Below, one piece after another: positions 35,459 through 44,106 of a DNA stretch of 64,000 bases (positions are counted from its first letter, which is position 1; each line of letters opens with the position of its first letter). The notes below the pieces were generated by a model. It saw nothing but the letters and a program-made list of their open reading frames with translations, was not told where the DNA came from and made no database searches. The translations under genes were made by a program, and so were the position numbers. The DNA comes from Candidatus Nitrososphaera gargensis Ga9.2. Lineage in GTDB: Archaea; Thermoproteota; Nitrososphaeria; Nitrososphaerales; Nitrososphaeraceae. The DNA lies in assembly GCF_000303155.1 (NCBI RefSeq), contig NC_018719.1:2604001-2668000 (forward strand). Direction: 5' to 3'.

Positions 35459-36580
35459 TCAACTACCCACCGCTAAAGCAGGTGGGCTTGTAACTGCCGA
35501 AAAAAGAGGCGCTACAATGGGCTGGTTGACAGCAGCCCTAGCTGCTATATTGCAAGCAGCAACATGATCAGCCATTGCCTCATATCCGCATTCTGTACAC
35601 TTGAAGTGGTTTCGTGTATGTCTGTTTCTTGCGTCAATGTTGTGGCATTTTGGACATTCACGAGAAGTGTTCTTTGGGTCAACGAACTTGACAGGAACAC
35701 CATCCCGCTTTGCCTTGTACTCCACAAACGCTCGTAGTTGTCTGAAAGACCACTTGCTGTGTCTGTCTCGTTGTTGTTTGCGCCCAATAACCGTTGCCCT
35801 AGAGCGTATTCCACTCAAATCTTCTAGTGCAATCGCTCTGAGGGTGCCTTTGGCTTTGGAGACAATGGCTTTTGAGATAACATGGTTAATGTCACGCTTG
35901 AAGCGTTTCTCCCTGCCAGACATCTTTTTCAAATGTCGCTTTGCAGAGCGAGTACCTTTCTTTTGCAGCCTAGCTCGCAATCCATTGTATCTTTTCCTTA
36001 CTTTTTCTACCTTCTCACCACTGAAAACTTGACCATCACTGTCGGTGGCAAGGTTTTCAATTCCAAGGTCAATGCCGATAGCTCCTATTGGATCAAACTC
36101 TGATTCCTCAGGAGCATCGACAACTGCGATGAGGTAGAATTCGCCTTTTCTGTATATCAAATCAGCCTGTCCCCTTATCCTGTCAGACCTTGCCTTTTGG
36201 TACTCTCCGATTCTTGTACGTAGTTTGATCCTGCCTTTCAGCGTTATCAAAGAAACCTTGTCCAAGCCTTTCCACGAAATGTTGCGCTGATCATATTGTA
36301 TTGCTCCAAGTTCTCGGAACACTGGCTTAATGCTCTTGTCTCTTTTGTATGCTTCAACCACTTTGCTTATCACACGGACGGCAAACTGTGCAGATAAGTT
36401 GAACTGTTCTCGCAGTTGATAATAGAACCTCTTTTGCAACTCTACTTTGTTTGCTATCTTCAACCGAAATGCCTGTTCAGCAAGAAAATTTGCTGCTTCA
36501 TTATACTTTCTCATGGTAGCAAGCAATAGGGCCTTTTCATCATCTGAGGTTTCTAGCTTGACTGGCAGGGCTTGAAGCAT
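35459..36580 (-). CDS. tnpB: TnpB-like RNA-guided nuclease/transposon protein
   Basis: 373 residues, ATG 36580. Ruv-C parts: GIDLGIENLATDSDG (Asp), RAIALEDLSG (Glu) and ADHVAACNIAARAA (Asp), with a zinc finger ECPKCHN...KCTECGYEA between. The length is normal for TnpB. These are RNA-guided nucleases whose guide RNA comes from the right end. The stop codon TGA lies at the very end of the element, and the last codons read through the right-end hairpin, so a guide RNA would overlap the 3' coding sequence. All catalytic residues present. Confidence 0.92.
   Translation of the reverse strand: MLQALPVKLETSDDEKALLLATMRKYNEAANFLAEQAFRLKIANKVELQKRFYYQLREQFNLSAQFAVRVISKVVEAYKRDKSIKPVFRELGAIQYDQRNISWKGLDKVSLITLKGRIKLRTRIGEYQKARSDRIRGQADLIYRKGEFYLIAVVDAPEESEFDPIGAIGIDLGIENLATDSDGQVFSGEKVEKVRKRYNGLRARLQKKGTRSAKRHLKKMSGREKRFKRDINHVISKAIVSKAKGTLRAIALEDLSGIRSRATVIGRKQQRDRHSKWSFRQLRAFVEYKAKRDGVPVKFVDPKNTSRECPKCHNIDARNRHTRNHFKCTECGYEAMADHVAACNIAARAAVNQPIVAPLFSAVTSPPALAVGS
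35466..35486 (-). repeat. right-end hairpin of the tnpB element
   Basis: CCCACC and GGTGGG (6-bp stem) around a short loop. On the minus strand it is followed by AGTTGAC at the terminus, the pattern of IS605 right ends. Confidence 0.75.
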
Positions 36581-36622
36581 TTATTGGTATTGATAATATT
36601 GCTCAATACATTTAAGCTTTAT

Positions 36623-36667
36623 AGCGCAATTCCTCCCACGTCTAAAGAACGTGGGCTTCCTTGCGCT
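36623..36667 (-). repeat. left-end hairpin of the tnpB element
   Basis: An inner stem CCCACG/CGTGGG (36635-36655) and an outer stem AGCGCAA/TTGCGCT (36623-36629 and 36661-36667), separated by internal loops. It lies at the 5' side of tnpB. Confidence 0.75.
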
Positions 36668-37156
36668 ATTCGGTGAAAATGACATGATTGACATTACAGA
36701 CAGGGTTGCAGACGCCATCAAGGATGGCGGCATCAAAGACGGAATCGTCACCATATTTGTTTCTGGATCAACCGCGGCCGTGGCAACCATAGAATATGAG
36801 CCGGGACTGAGGAAGGACTTTCCTGCAATGCTTGACAGGGTTGCGCCCAAAGCTATTGAATATGAGCATGACAACACTTGGCATGATGGAAATGGACACT
36901 CCCATGTCCGCGCGTCGTTGATTGGACCCAGCCTGACAGTGCCGTTCAAGGATAAGCGCTTGATGCTTGGAACATGGCAGCAGATAGTGCTGATGGAAAT
37001 GGACACCCGGGCGAGAGCGCGAAATTATTTTGCAAATAATGGGAGAATAATAAGGACTCCGACTCAGACAATCAGCCGGCATATTATTTACCATTCTTGC
37101 GGGAGAGAGGCCAATGGTGACCCGCCTACGCATCAATACATGCTTTTTCCCATTGT

Positions 37157-38009
37157 TTAGCGCTTTGCCGATACCAATATGACGTCATTTGTGAAACTGA
37201 CGGTGCCTATTCTGGGGTCGGCGTGCTTTCTTACAGCATCTGCCACTTTATTACATATCTCATCCTGTCTTGCAGCAGGCAGACCTGCCATCATGGCGCC
37301 AAGCGATCCGGCTGTGCTCCTGACAAAATCTACGAATTCCTTGGGTGAGGGGAGCTTGAAATCACTTAAGATGGCCTCTATGTTGATGTCGTGAAAGCCG
37401 GCCTGCTCAAATTTCTGCCTGAGAAGCTTGGTGTCTGCCAAGCTAAAGGGTCCCGGCGACTCGGGAGGCGGAGGAGGGGTTGCCATCTCTTTCATAACTA
37501 TTTGAAGGGGCACGACAAATGATGGGACTTTATCGGGCGCGGACCAGACAGCCGCAGCTATCCGGCCGCCGGGGCAAGGGCAGCTTTCATTGCTTTCAAA
37601 GTACCAAGAAGATGGCATGAACATCAGCCCAAACCTGCAGACGATGGCATCGATGCTTGAAGGAGGCAGGTGGAGCGATTCTGCATCGGCTTCGTGGAAC
37701 TCGATGATATTTGCCAGACCATTCTCCTTTGCCCTTTCCCTTGCGATGGCAAGCATCGCCGGCGAGAGGTCAATTGCGATGACCTTTCCGGCCGGACCAA
37801 CTTTTCTTGCACAGTTATGGCCGGCTCGCCGATGCCCGTTACTACGTCCAGCACGCGGCTTCCCTGCCGAACTCCAAGCTCTACCAGCCTGTCAGACACT
37901 GGCTGGACGCTTTCTTCAATGACCTTCCACCACTTTTTCCACCCTTCTGCAACGCTGTCTCAGGTCTGGCGTTGCATGACTTGAATTTTTGTGAGTCGAC
38001 GCCGCTCAT
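37157..38009 (-). pseudogene. class I SAM-dependent methyltransferase, several lesions
   Basis: From an ATG near 38009 the frame must be changed to read DSVAEGWKKWWKVIEESV, interrupted by TGA (37960-37962) at a position where the family has Trp. It then gives VLDVVTGIGEPAITV (SAM motif I). Further frame changes near 37800 and 37590 lead to LAIARERAKENGLANIIEF and finally RIAAAVWSAPDKVPSF with the C-terminus to 37157. UbiE-like (Methyltransf_11) family. At least three indels plus one nonsense codon; not functional as read. Confidence 0.75.
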
Positions 38010-38113
38010 GGAGGCAAGAACGAGTCAATTGTATAAAAGAATCTCCCTCCTTCTGCTGGCCCTTAATCACACATATTGACTGTAAGGCGCGTAGATGTGC
38101 AGGCAGAAAAAAC

Positions 38114-38539
38114 TCAAAGCAGTGCCTTTGCAGTCCGGTATGTTGCCTTGCCAAGCACAAAGAGGATCTTTAAGGCAGGCGAAGATGCCGCGACATTCTC
38201 TAGGGCTTCAAGCGCCCTCTCGCGGATCAGTTCAATGATGTTTTGCAGTGGGCTTTTTGCCTTTTCAAGAGCTGCAAGCCCCTCCGGAGTGATAGAGACG
38301 TACTCCCTTGAAAAGAAGAGGAGCCTGCGCCTCCTAAAAGTTTCAACATAGCCCATCAGCATCAATTCTGTGACAAGCGGCGAAAGAGTCAGAATGTCAA
38401 TGCCTGTCTTTTTGGCAAGCTGCTTTTCTGTTTGAGCATTTGCCTTGATGCAGCTCAGCACTTGGATGTCCAGAGCGCCAAGCTTTTCTGCGCGCTGATT
38501 CTCAAACAATAGCCACTTAACGCCGATCTGCCTTATCAT
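38114..38539 (-). CDS. winged-helix DNA-binding protein
   Basis: 141 residues from ATG 38539. The region LDIQVLSCIKANAQTEKQLAKKTGIDILTLSPLV, given here in outline, is a helix-turn-helix of the MarR/ArsR kind, and RRRLLFFSREYVSITPEGLAALE forms the wing. A helical C-terminal tail follows. It is divergent from the small gene at 38602. Regulator of unknown genes. Confidence 0.65.
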   Translation of the reverse strand: MIRQIGVKWLLFENQRAEKLGALDIQVLSCIKANAQTEKQLAKKTGIDILTLSPLVTELMLMGYVETFRRRRLLFFSREYVSITPEGLAALEKAKSPLQNIIELIRERALEALENVAASSPALKILFVLGKATYRTAKALL

Positions 38540-38601
38540 TATTTCCGTGCACTATAGCTCCACTGCCATTGTTAATTGCCTTAAAGGCCATACTATACTT
38601 G

Positions 38602-38769
38602 ATGAAGTCCGAACCGGGCATGAGCCGGAAGGAAGCTGACGATCTGCTATCATTGATGGGGGACGACGAGGAGATGAGAAGCAGGCTGGCAGAAGTATTG
38701 AAATCCGAGCTTGCTGGCTCAAGTCGGCGAGCACGGGCCGTGCGAGATGTCGGCAGGCTGAGGCGCTAA
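38602..38769 (+). CDS. small hypothetical helical protein
   Basis: 55 residues from ATG 38602 (MKSEPGMSRKEAD); an upstream TTG would add 11 hydrophobic residues. Charged and helical, basic at the C-terminus (RRARAVRDVGRLRR). Not recognised. Confidence 0.45.
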   Translation: MKSEPGMSRKEADDLLSLMGDDEEMRSRLAEVLKSELAGSSRRARAVRDVGRLRR

Positions 38770-38785
38770 TTTAGCGCTGTCATCA

Positions 38786-39154
38786 TCAGCTTGGCGCAAG
38801 CTCTACAATCATCCCCGAGTCCCACCTGTACTTGCTCTTCATCAGCCTTTTTATTTCTGCGACTAGAGGCTCCTCCTTGCCATCATCGTCAACCACCACT
38901 ACCCTTCCGGTGCCTGCAAAATTTTTGCCGCCAACGCTGAACGAAACTGCGGGATCGTGTATTATGTTCTGGACCCAGTGAGCGCGCTCCCTGCCCTCTG
39001 ACATTATATAGTACTTTTTCTTGTGTTCCACGAACCAGGTTTCTATCTCGTGTTTCCTGCCAGTCTTCCATCCCGTTGTGGTAAGGTAAAGGAACTGGTC
39101 CTGCGACAATTGTTGTGAGTAGTAACGCAATATGCCTAATAAGCAGCAAGCCAT
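38786..39154 (-). CDS. F420/deazaflavin-dependent nitroreductase-family (DDN) protein
   Basis: 122 residues. Conserved segments FLYLTTTGWKTGRKHEIETWF, YYIMSEGRERAHWVQNI and DPAVSFSVGG belong to the DDN/pyridoxamine-oxidase-like family, which uses F420H2. Thaumarchaea make F420, so the cofactor is plausible. Ends VELAPS. Intact; alone. Confidence 0.8.
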   Translation of the reverse strand: MACCLLGILRYYSQQLSQDQFLYLTTTGWKTGRKHEIETWFVEHKKKYYIMSEGRERAHWVQNIIHDPAVSFSVGGKNFAGTGRVVVVDDDGKEEPLVAEIKRLMKSKYRWDSGMIVELAPS

Positions 39155-39183
39155 TTAGAGAAGGCCGTACTATCGATGCCCAA

Positions 39184-39306
39184 ATGATGCTCGTTCGCTG
39201 CTACACCTGCAAGATGGTTTTTGATGTCGATAAGCCTGAGCAGCGTAAGGAGGCGATCAAGCACAGCCAGGCGTGCCATGAAATGACGCAAGGGTTCAGG
39301 GCATAG
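39184..39306 (+). CDS. 40-aa C2H2-like zinc microprotein
   Basis: ATG 39184 or 39187; sequence MMLVRCYTCKMVFDVDK, then KEAIKHSQACHEMTQG. Cys-x2-Cys followed by His-x4-His gives a C2H2-like site. The ATG choice avoids the overlap with the convergent DDN gene. Confidence 0.55.
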   Translation: MMLVRCYTCKMVFDVDKPEQRKEAIKHSQACHEMTQGFRA

Positions 39307-39313
39307 GTGTGTG

Positions 39314-41392
39314 CTACCTGCGCAGCGAGCTGAAGAATATATACAGCACGGATATTATCTCGAACCTGCCAAGGATCATGTTTGCGATGAGCATCAGCTT
39401 TGAGGATGAGTCAAGTGCAAGCGAGGTTATGCCGGTGCTCATGCCTGTGGTGCTCAGAGCCGAGACCGCCTCGAACATGCCGTCATCAAGGCTCCTGCCC
39501 ATCGTGTAGCTTAGGGCAGACCTGGTGAGGGTCGAAATGCCGATATAGAGCCCTATCACTATCAGGATCTCCCTTACCAGCTTGATCCCCAGTACTTCCC
39601 TTATCACCTGCAACAGCTCGCCCTGCTTTTGCAGTATCTCCCGGAAATCGCGGGTGCGGTACTCTTCGCGGATCCTCTCTAGTATGCCGCTGTTCTCTTC
39701 GCTCCGTGCGGATTGGCAGTGGATGAGATCGAGCTATAGTCTTTATGTGCTGATATATAGGACTTGCATTTCGCTCTTTTTCGTCCCTATCCTTTTTGCG
39801 AACTCTTGGTACAGTATGACGAACCAGCCCACCTTCATTCCGCCGGCGGTGGAAAACGCCGTCCCGCCTACCAGCATGAGGATTATCATGAATACTTTAC
39901 TTTGGTCGCTGGCGTGATGGAGGCGATGTTGAGGTACTGGAAGCCCGCGTTGGTCGACGCGCTTATGGTACGCCGCTGCCCCCATATCAAGCCCCGCGGT
40001 GCCTATCGCAAGCAGGTAAAATATCGGCACAGAAGCCGCCACCATAATAAGGTACACTGTGACCTCTGGCCCAAGCGTCTTTTTGGTAAACAGCCCCTTC
40101 CTGCTAAAGATGTAGTAGTGGAAGGCGAAGGGGAGCGCGGAGAGTATCATGCCGGCGCTGGTGACTGCGAGGAAACCAATGTTGCCCGGCAAAATAAAAT
40201 CGGAGGTAGGCAAAAAAGCCTCCGCCCGTGATCGTGGCAAACACCGCAGATACAGCGTAAATGTCAGCGATCTGGCCGGTGAGCAGCAGAAGGAACACAA
40301 GCACAACAGTGTAGACAGAGAATATGCATACCAGAGTCACGAGGAACTCTTTGAACTGGAGCATTCCGCCGCCAAGCACGCTCTTCCACGCGCTCAGCTT
40401 TTCCTCCGGGAAGAATATCATCACAAGATAGATGAACGACAGTCCGTCGACCCACTGCGTGTACGCGCGGTAAAAGTTAAAGCTCTGGGGTAGGTTCTCC
40501 GGCTGGGTTATCATGGATAGGCCGGTCGTTGTGAACCCTGACGCGCTTTCAAACAGGCTGTTGACAGAGCAAATTGCCATCAATGTCCGGCCCAAACGGG
40601 TGAGGTAGATGTAGGGCAGCGACCCAAAGAGCGACATCACTACAAAGCTGGTCACGATAAAGATCGATGCTTGCCTTAGGTTCATCTGGCCCTTTTCGCC
40701 GTAGGCCATCAGGAAAAACCCGGTAAACGAGAGCCCCGCCACTTCAAGTAGACGCCAGTTATGCTGCCGGCCTCGCCAAGCGCGGTGCCCACAAGCGCCG
40801 GCACCACGAGGAGCACAGCAGAGAACTGGAGGAGAATGCCCAGGTTCCCAAGCACTGGCTTGTACCGCATCCTGAACGTGCTTCTGGCCCGCTCTAGCGT
40901 CCTCTCAAGCACAGATTTGTTGACCGCGTCTGCCAGCGAGCGCTGGGTCATCACGCCTATTATGCCGGTGCTGCTGTCAGTCATGGGGACGCGTTTTATC
41001 CTGTTGAGCCGCATCAGCTGCAGCGCCTGCTTGACCGTCCCGGTGGAAGATATCGTAACCAGCAGAAAGGACATGATCGATCTCGGCACGCGACCTGAAT
41101 CCTCACCCTTGAGCACCACCTTTTCGACCACGTCGCCGCTTGTGACCATGCCCACTGCCAGCCCGTTCCTTGTCACAATGACAGAGTCTAGCTTTTGCTA
41201 CTGCATCTGCTCTATTGCGGAGGCCACGCTTGCATTTTCCTGTAGGGTGACGAAGTGTCTCTGCATGTATGAAGTCGCTGGACGCTCCAGCACGTCTTGA
41301 TGGCGATGTTGCATAATCTCCGCAGGGCGAAGACTAGCAGCAAATGCCATTTTTAATAACCTTTCTGCTAGTATCAAAAATGACAACAACAT
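39314..41392 (-). pseudogene. CBS-TrkH potassium-uptake protein, multiple lesions
   Basis: Pieces in order: an N-terminal CBS pair (RPAEIMQHRHQDVLERPAT..., SDVVEKVV...IKRVPMTDSSTGIIGV), then TrkH/KtrB-like membrane segments: TGFFLMAYGEKGQMNL, ESASGFTTTGLSM (selectivity-filter-like), GGMLQFKEFL, GGTAFSTAGGMKVGWF and SALSTTGMSTGITSLA. A TAG at 41198-41200 lies between two Gln codons, and frame changes occur near 40740, 40190, 39930 and 39700. The CBS-TrkH fusion would have been a cation uptake protein; it cannot work as it stands. Confidence 0.8.
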
Positions 41393-41474
41393 TGGGAGGT
41401 GGAGGCTTGACGTGCCAGCTGCCTGTCTGCAATAGGTTCATATCCAATATTTCATAACGTTTGTTGTACAATTT

Positions 41475-42140
41475 ATGGCGATATACCGCTATACCTTCTA
41501 CAAGAGCCCGAACATCGGCATCTTTGTCAAGGCAAACGACAGTGTCGTGCTTGTGCCCCACGGGTTTGCGGAGACAAAGGGCGAAAAGCTGGCCGAGTAC
41601 CTGCAGGTGAGAGAGGCGCACGCCTCGATCGCTGGCACCCGGCTCCTTGGGCCAATGTCGGTTATGAACAACAACGGCATACTGCTCCCATCCATCGCGT
41701 CTGATGAGGAGATGGAGTCGATAAGGCAGGCGACCCAGCTAAAAGTCGAGCGGGCAAACAGCAAGTTCACCGCCATCGGCAACCTAGTTGCAGCCAATGA
41801 TAACGGCGCAGTCGCATCGCCGCTGCTCAAGGGCGAGCTTGACCACCAGCTGCGCGACGTGCTTGGTGTGCCTGCCCACACTATGGCGATCGGCGGCTTT
41901 GTGCAGACCGGCTCTATGATCACGGCGACAAACGTTGGCGCCGGCGTGACCCCGAGGGCGACAGAGGAGGAGGTCAGGATGGTTTCTGAAGTCCTGCAGG
42001 TGCCGGCAGAGCCAGTGACAGTGAACGGCGGCATGCCATTCCCGTCGTCCGGCATAGTGGCAAACAGCAAGTCTGTCATAGTCGGCACCCTTACAAGCGG
42101 CCCCGAGCTTATCATGATGAGCAGGGTCTTTCAGGCATGA
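41475..42140 (+). CDS. translation initiation factor aIF6
   Basis: 221 residues, the usual length. The fivefold repeat pattern is clear, with PNIGIFVKANDSVVLVPHG, GTRLLGPMSVMNNNGILLP and IGGFVQTGSMITATNVGAG. aIF6 binds the large ribosomal subunit and prevents premature subunit joining. The stop overlaps the next gene by ATGA, so aIF6, the CinA-like gene and a small membrane protein form an operon. Confidence 0.93.
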   Translation: MAIYRYTFYKSPNIGIFVKANDSVVLVPHGFAETKGEKLAEYLQVREAHASIAGTRLLGPMSVMNNNGILLPSIASDEEMESIRQATQLKVERANSKFTAIGNLVAANDNGAVASPLLKGELDHQLRDVLGVPAHTMAIGGFVQTGSMITATNVGAGVTPRATEEEVRMVSEVLQVPAEPVTVNGGMPFPSSGIVANSKSVIVGTLTSGPELIMMSRVFQA

Positions 42141-42955
42141 CGATGATCGCAGTAGAGATACTGTGCATAGGCAACGAGCTCCTCTCTGGCATAACGCTCA
42201 ACTCTAACGCGCACTGGCTCGCCGGCCAGATCGCAGGCGCAGGCGGCATAGTGAAAAGGGTGACAGTGGTCCGCGACGACCTTGGCGAAATATCTGCCGC
42301 TGTCCAAGAATCGCTTGCAAGAAAGCCGGACATTCTGATAACGACTGGCGGCCTTGGCGCTACCTACGACGACCTGACGCTTGAAGGCGTCGCCCTTGCG
42401 CTTGGCAGAAAGACAGTGCTAGATAATCGCGCGGTGGAAATGCTGAAAAAGAGCTACGCGGTGCGCAAGCTCGACTACGAGCTGACAGAAGCGCGATTAA
42501 AGATGGCAAAGATCCCGGAGGGCTCTACCCCGATACAGAACCTGCTTGGGAGCGCACCCGGCGTCTTTTTGCAGGCGGGGGAGAAGAAGACCAAGATCTT
42601 TTGCCTGCAGGGCGTCCCTTCAGAGATGAAGGCGATCTTTGAGAAGCATGTCATGCCTATTGTAAAGCAGGGCGTGGGCAGGTTCGTCGCGCTGGAGGTC
42701 AACTATAACGTGAGGGGCGTGACTGAGGCAATGATTGCGCCTACGCTGACCAGCATAGTCGGATCGCATCCGAAGGATGCCATCTACCTCAAGACGCACC
42801 CGCAGGGCTATTACAGGAAAAAGACGCCGCAGATAAAGATACAGCTGATATCGCGGGGGAACAACAAAAAGGAGGTGAAGAAGCGGCTTGATGCCATAGC
42901 AGTAACGATTGAAAAAGAAGTTGCAAGGCTGGGCGGCAGGATATTATTATGCTGA
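42137..42955 (+). CDS. CinA/MoeA-type molybdopterin-binding-domain protein
   Basis: 272 residues from ATG 42137, overlapping aIF6 by 4 bases. GNELLSGITLNSNAHWLAGQ, DILITTGGLGATYDDLT (GGLG), and GVPSEMKAIFEKHV place it in the CinA N-terminal (COG1058) family, whose members include nucleotide- and pterin-handling enzymes. The C-terminal deamidase domain of bacterial CinA is absent. Exact substrate uncertain. Confidence 0.85.
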   Translation: MTMIAVEILCIGNELLSGITLNSNAHWLAGQIAGAGGIVKRVTVVRDDLGEISAAVQESLARKPDILITTGGLGATYDDLTLEGVALALGRKTVLDNRAVEMLKKSYAVRKLDYELTEARLKMAKIPEGSTPIQNLLGSAPGVFLQAGEKKTKIFCLQGVPSEMKAIFEKHVMPIVKQGVGRFVALEVNYNVRGVTEAMIAPTLTSIVGSHPKDAIYLKTHPQGYYRKKTPQIKIQLISRGNNKKEVKKRLDAIAVTIEKEVARLGGRILLC

Positions 42956-43197
42956 TCATCTTCTACCCGCTTATCGGGCTTGCGGCCGGCGTTGCAAGTG
43001 CGCTCTACCTTGCCTACAATTACCATCCGCTGCTGCTCAACGGCGCAATACACGCCGGGATTTTTGCATCAGGGCTGGTCGCGATGCATTTTGCAAAGAA
43101 ATTGACTGCGAGGACAACCAGCTGGTACCTGGCCGGCGCGCTGCCCGTGCACCTTGCAATCCATTTTACGGTTATAGGCGATCTGAGGCTGCATTGA
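42949..43197 (+). CDS. small two-helix membrane protein in the aIF6 operon
   Basis: 82 residues; start ATG 42949 overlaps the CinA-like gene by 7 bases. Helices at about 4-24 and 30-50, plus a third hydrophobic stretch (WYLAGALPVHLAIHFTVIG). No motif. Co-transcribed with its two upstream genes; unknown role. Confidence 0.65.
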   Translation: MLIIFYPLIGLAAGVASALYLAYNYHPLLLNGAIHAGIFASGLVAMHFAKKLTARTTSWYLAGALPVHLAIHFTVIGDLRLH

Positions 43198-43211
43198 AGC
43201 AGTGGGCGCTG

Positions 43212-43888
43212 CTAATAGTTCTCGCAGTCGCCTAACTTTGTGTCGCCTTCTGCAGCATTAAAGTCGGTAACCGTGTCAATTCTAGAGCCGCAATAGAATT
43301 TGTCTGCGCCTCCTCCGCCGGTAAGGATGTCGTTGTCATAATGTCCCCTCAGAATATCATTTCCATCGCCGCCATCAATCCCATTGTCACCATATCCGCC
43401 ACCAATAACATCATTGCCAAGCATCCCGTATAGTTTGTCATTTCCATTTCCGCCGGAGATAGTATCGACGCCACCCCTTCCGCCCATGATAATATCGTTT
43501 CCGGTACCACCATACATCTGACTGTCTCCAAATATTTTGTGCATATTGTCATCGCCGCTGCCACCATACAGCACATCAAAGCCAAATCCTGCTAGCAATT
43601 CGTCATTTCCAGAATGACCGTGCAGGTGGTCGTTTCCATTTGTCCCGTCGTTGATGTAGTCGTTGCCTCCATTGCCATAGAGAATGTCGTTTCCGTCATT
43701 TCCCCAAGGCTCGTCATCGCCGCCATAACCGTAAATTGTGTCGTCTTCTTGTGTTCCTTCAAGGGTATCGTTTCTGCCTGTCCCGCTGACAGTCGCAGCC
43801 AGTACCACTGCTGTTGCTGATGGGACAGCAAGCAGAGCTAGATGGCCATCATGAAAAACTTGGATCGTATGTTGTTGTAAGTCAGCAT
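43212..43888 (-). pseudogene. RTX-like calcium-repeat secreted protein, signal peptide out of frame
   Basis: From ATG 43888 one frame gives a signal peptide (MLTYNNIRSKFFMMAI) that runs into TAG. One base later another frame continues LALLAVPSATAVVLAATV, and then a long mature part of Gly/Asp nonapeptides (GGDGNDILRGHYDND, GNGGNDYIND, GGNGNDKLYG) with a conserved tail, FYCGSRIDTVTDFNAAEGD and DCENY. 677 nt, not a multiple of three. It parallels the intact 54375 protein. The indel near 43842 would stop secretion, unless it is a sequence error. Confidence 0.7.
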
Positions 43889-44106
43889 TACGACCTAGAC
43901 GTTGCATATTGGGTATTTACAGAGTTTAGAGCGGGCACCAGTTATAAAATTTACAGAAAATTCCTTAATTTGACTCTATTGTATGGTCGCATTTATTGGA
44001 AAAGAGGATATGCAAGATTGCCGGTTTAACCGGCAATCTTGCATGTTCGCGTAATTTAAGAAAATAAAAGAAGCTGCTGGTGTTTTGTATGGCAGCCGCT
44101 GCTTTT

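Larger units (their letters stand above)
35459..36673 (-). mobile_element. IS200/IS605-type element with tnpB only
   Basis: 1215 bp, tnpB orientation on the minus strand, no tnpA. The right-end hairpin CCCACC...GGTGGG (35466-35486) followed by AGTTGAC lies at the right terminus; the left-end hairpin CCCACG...CGTGGG (36635-36655) has an outer stem AGCGCAA/TTGCGCT. Both flanks rejoin to yield an intact yjbQ frame, so the boundaries are known to within 3 bp (GGT). No target-site duplication, as expected for this family. Movement would need a tnpA supplied in trans. Confidence 0.9.
35418..37050 (+). pseudogene. yjbQ: yjbQ (UPF0047) gene interrupted by the IS element
   Basis: The first 41 bases of the gene (ATG 35418, MPVSTSTVALKSKG) lie left of the element, and the rest resumes at 36674 as GENDMIDITDRV. 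The join is in frame across a GGT. Downstream the family core is clear: VFVSGSTAAVATIEYEPG, RAPKA..IEYEHD-like segments, GHSHVRASLIGPSLTVPF, LGTWQQIVLMEMDTRAR. Near 37016 the frame then shifts, and REIILQIMGE is read in another frame to TAA 37050. So the gene was cut and then shifted. UPF0047 proteins bind metal and have reported thiamin phosphate synthase activity. Confidence 0.85.

Noticed and set aside
41498-42115. 205-residue minus-strand frame over aIF6
   Set aside because: Shadow of a conserved gene; Ser/Thr/Pro-rich without structure.
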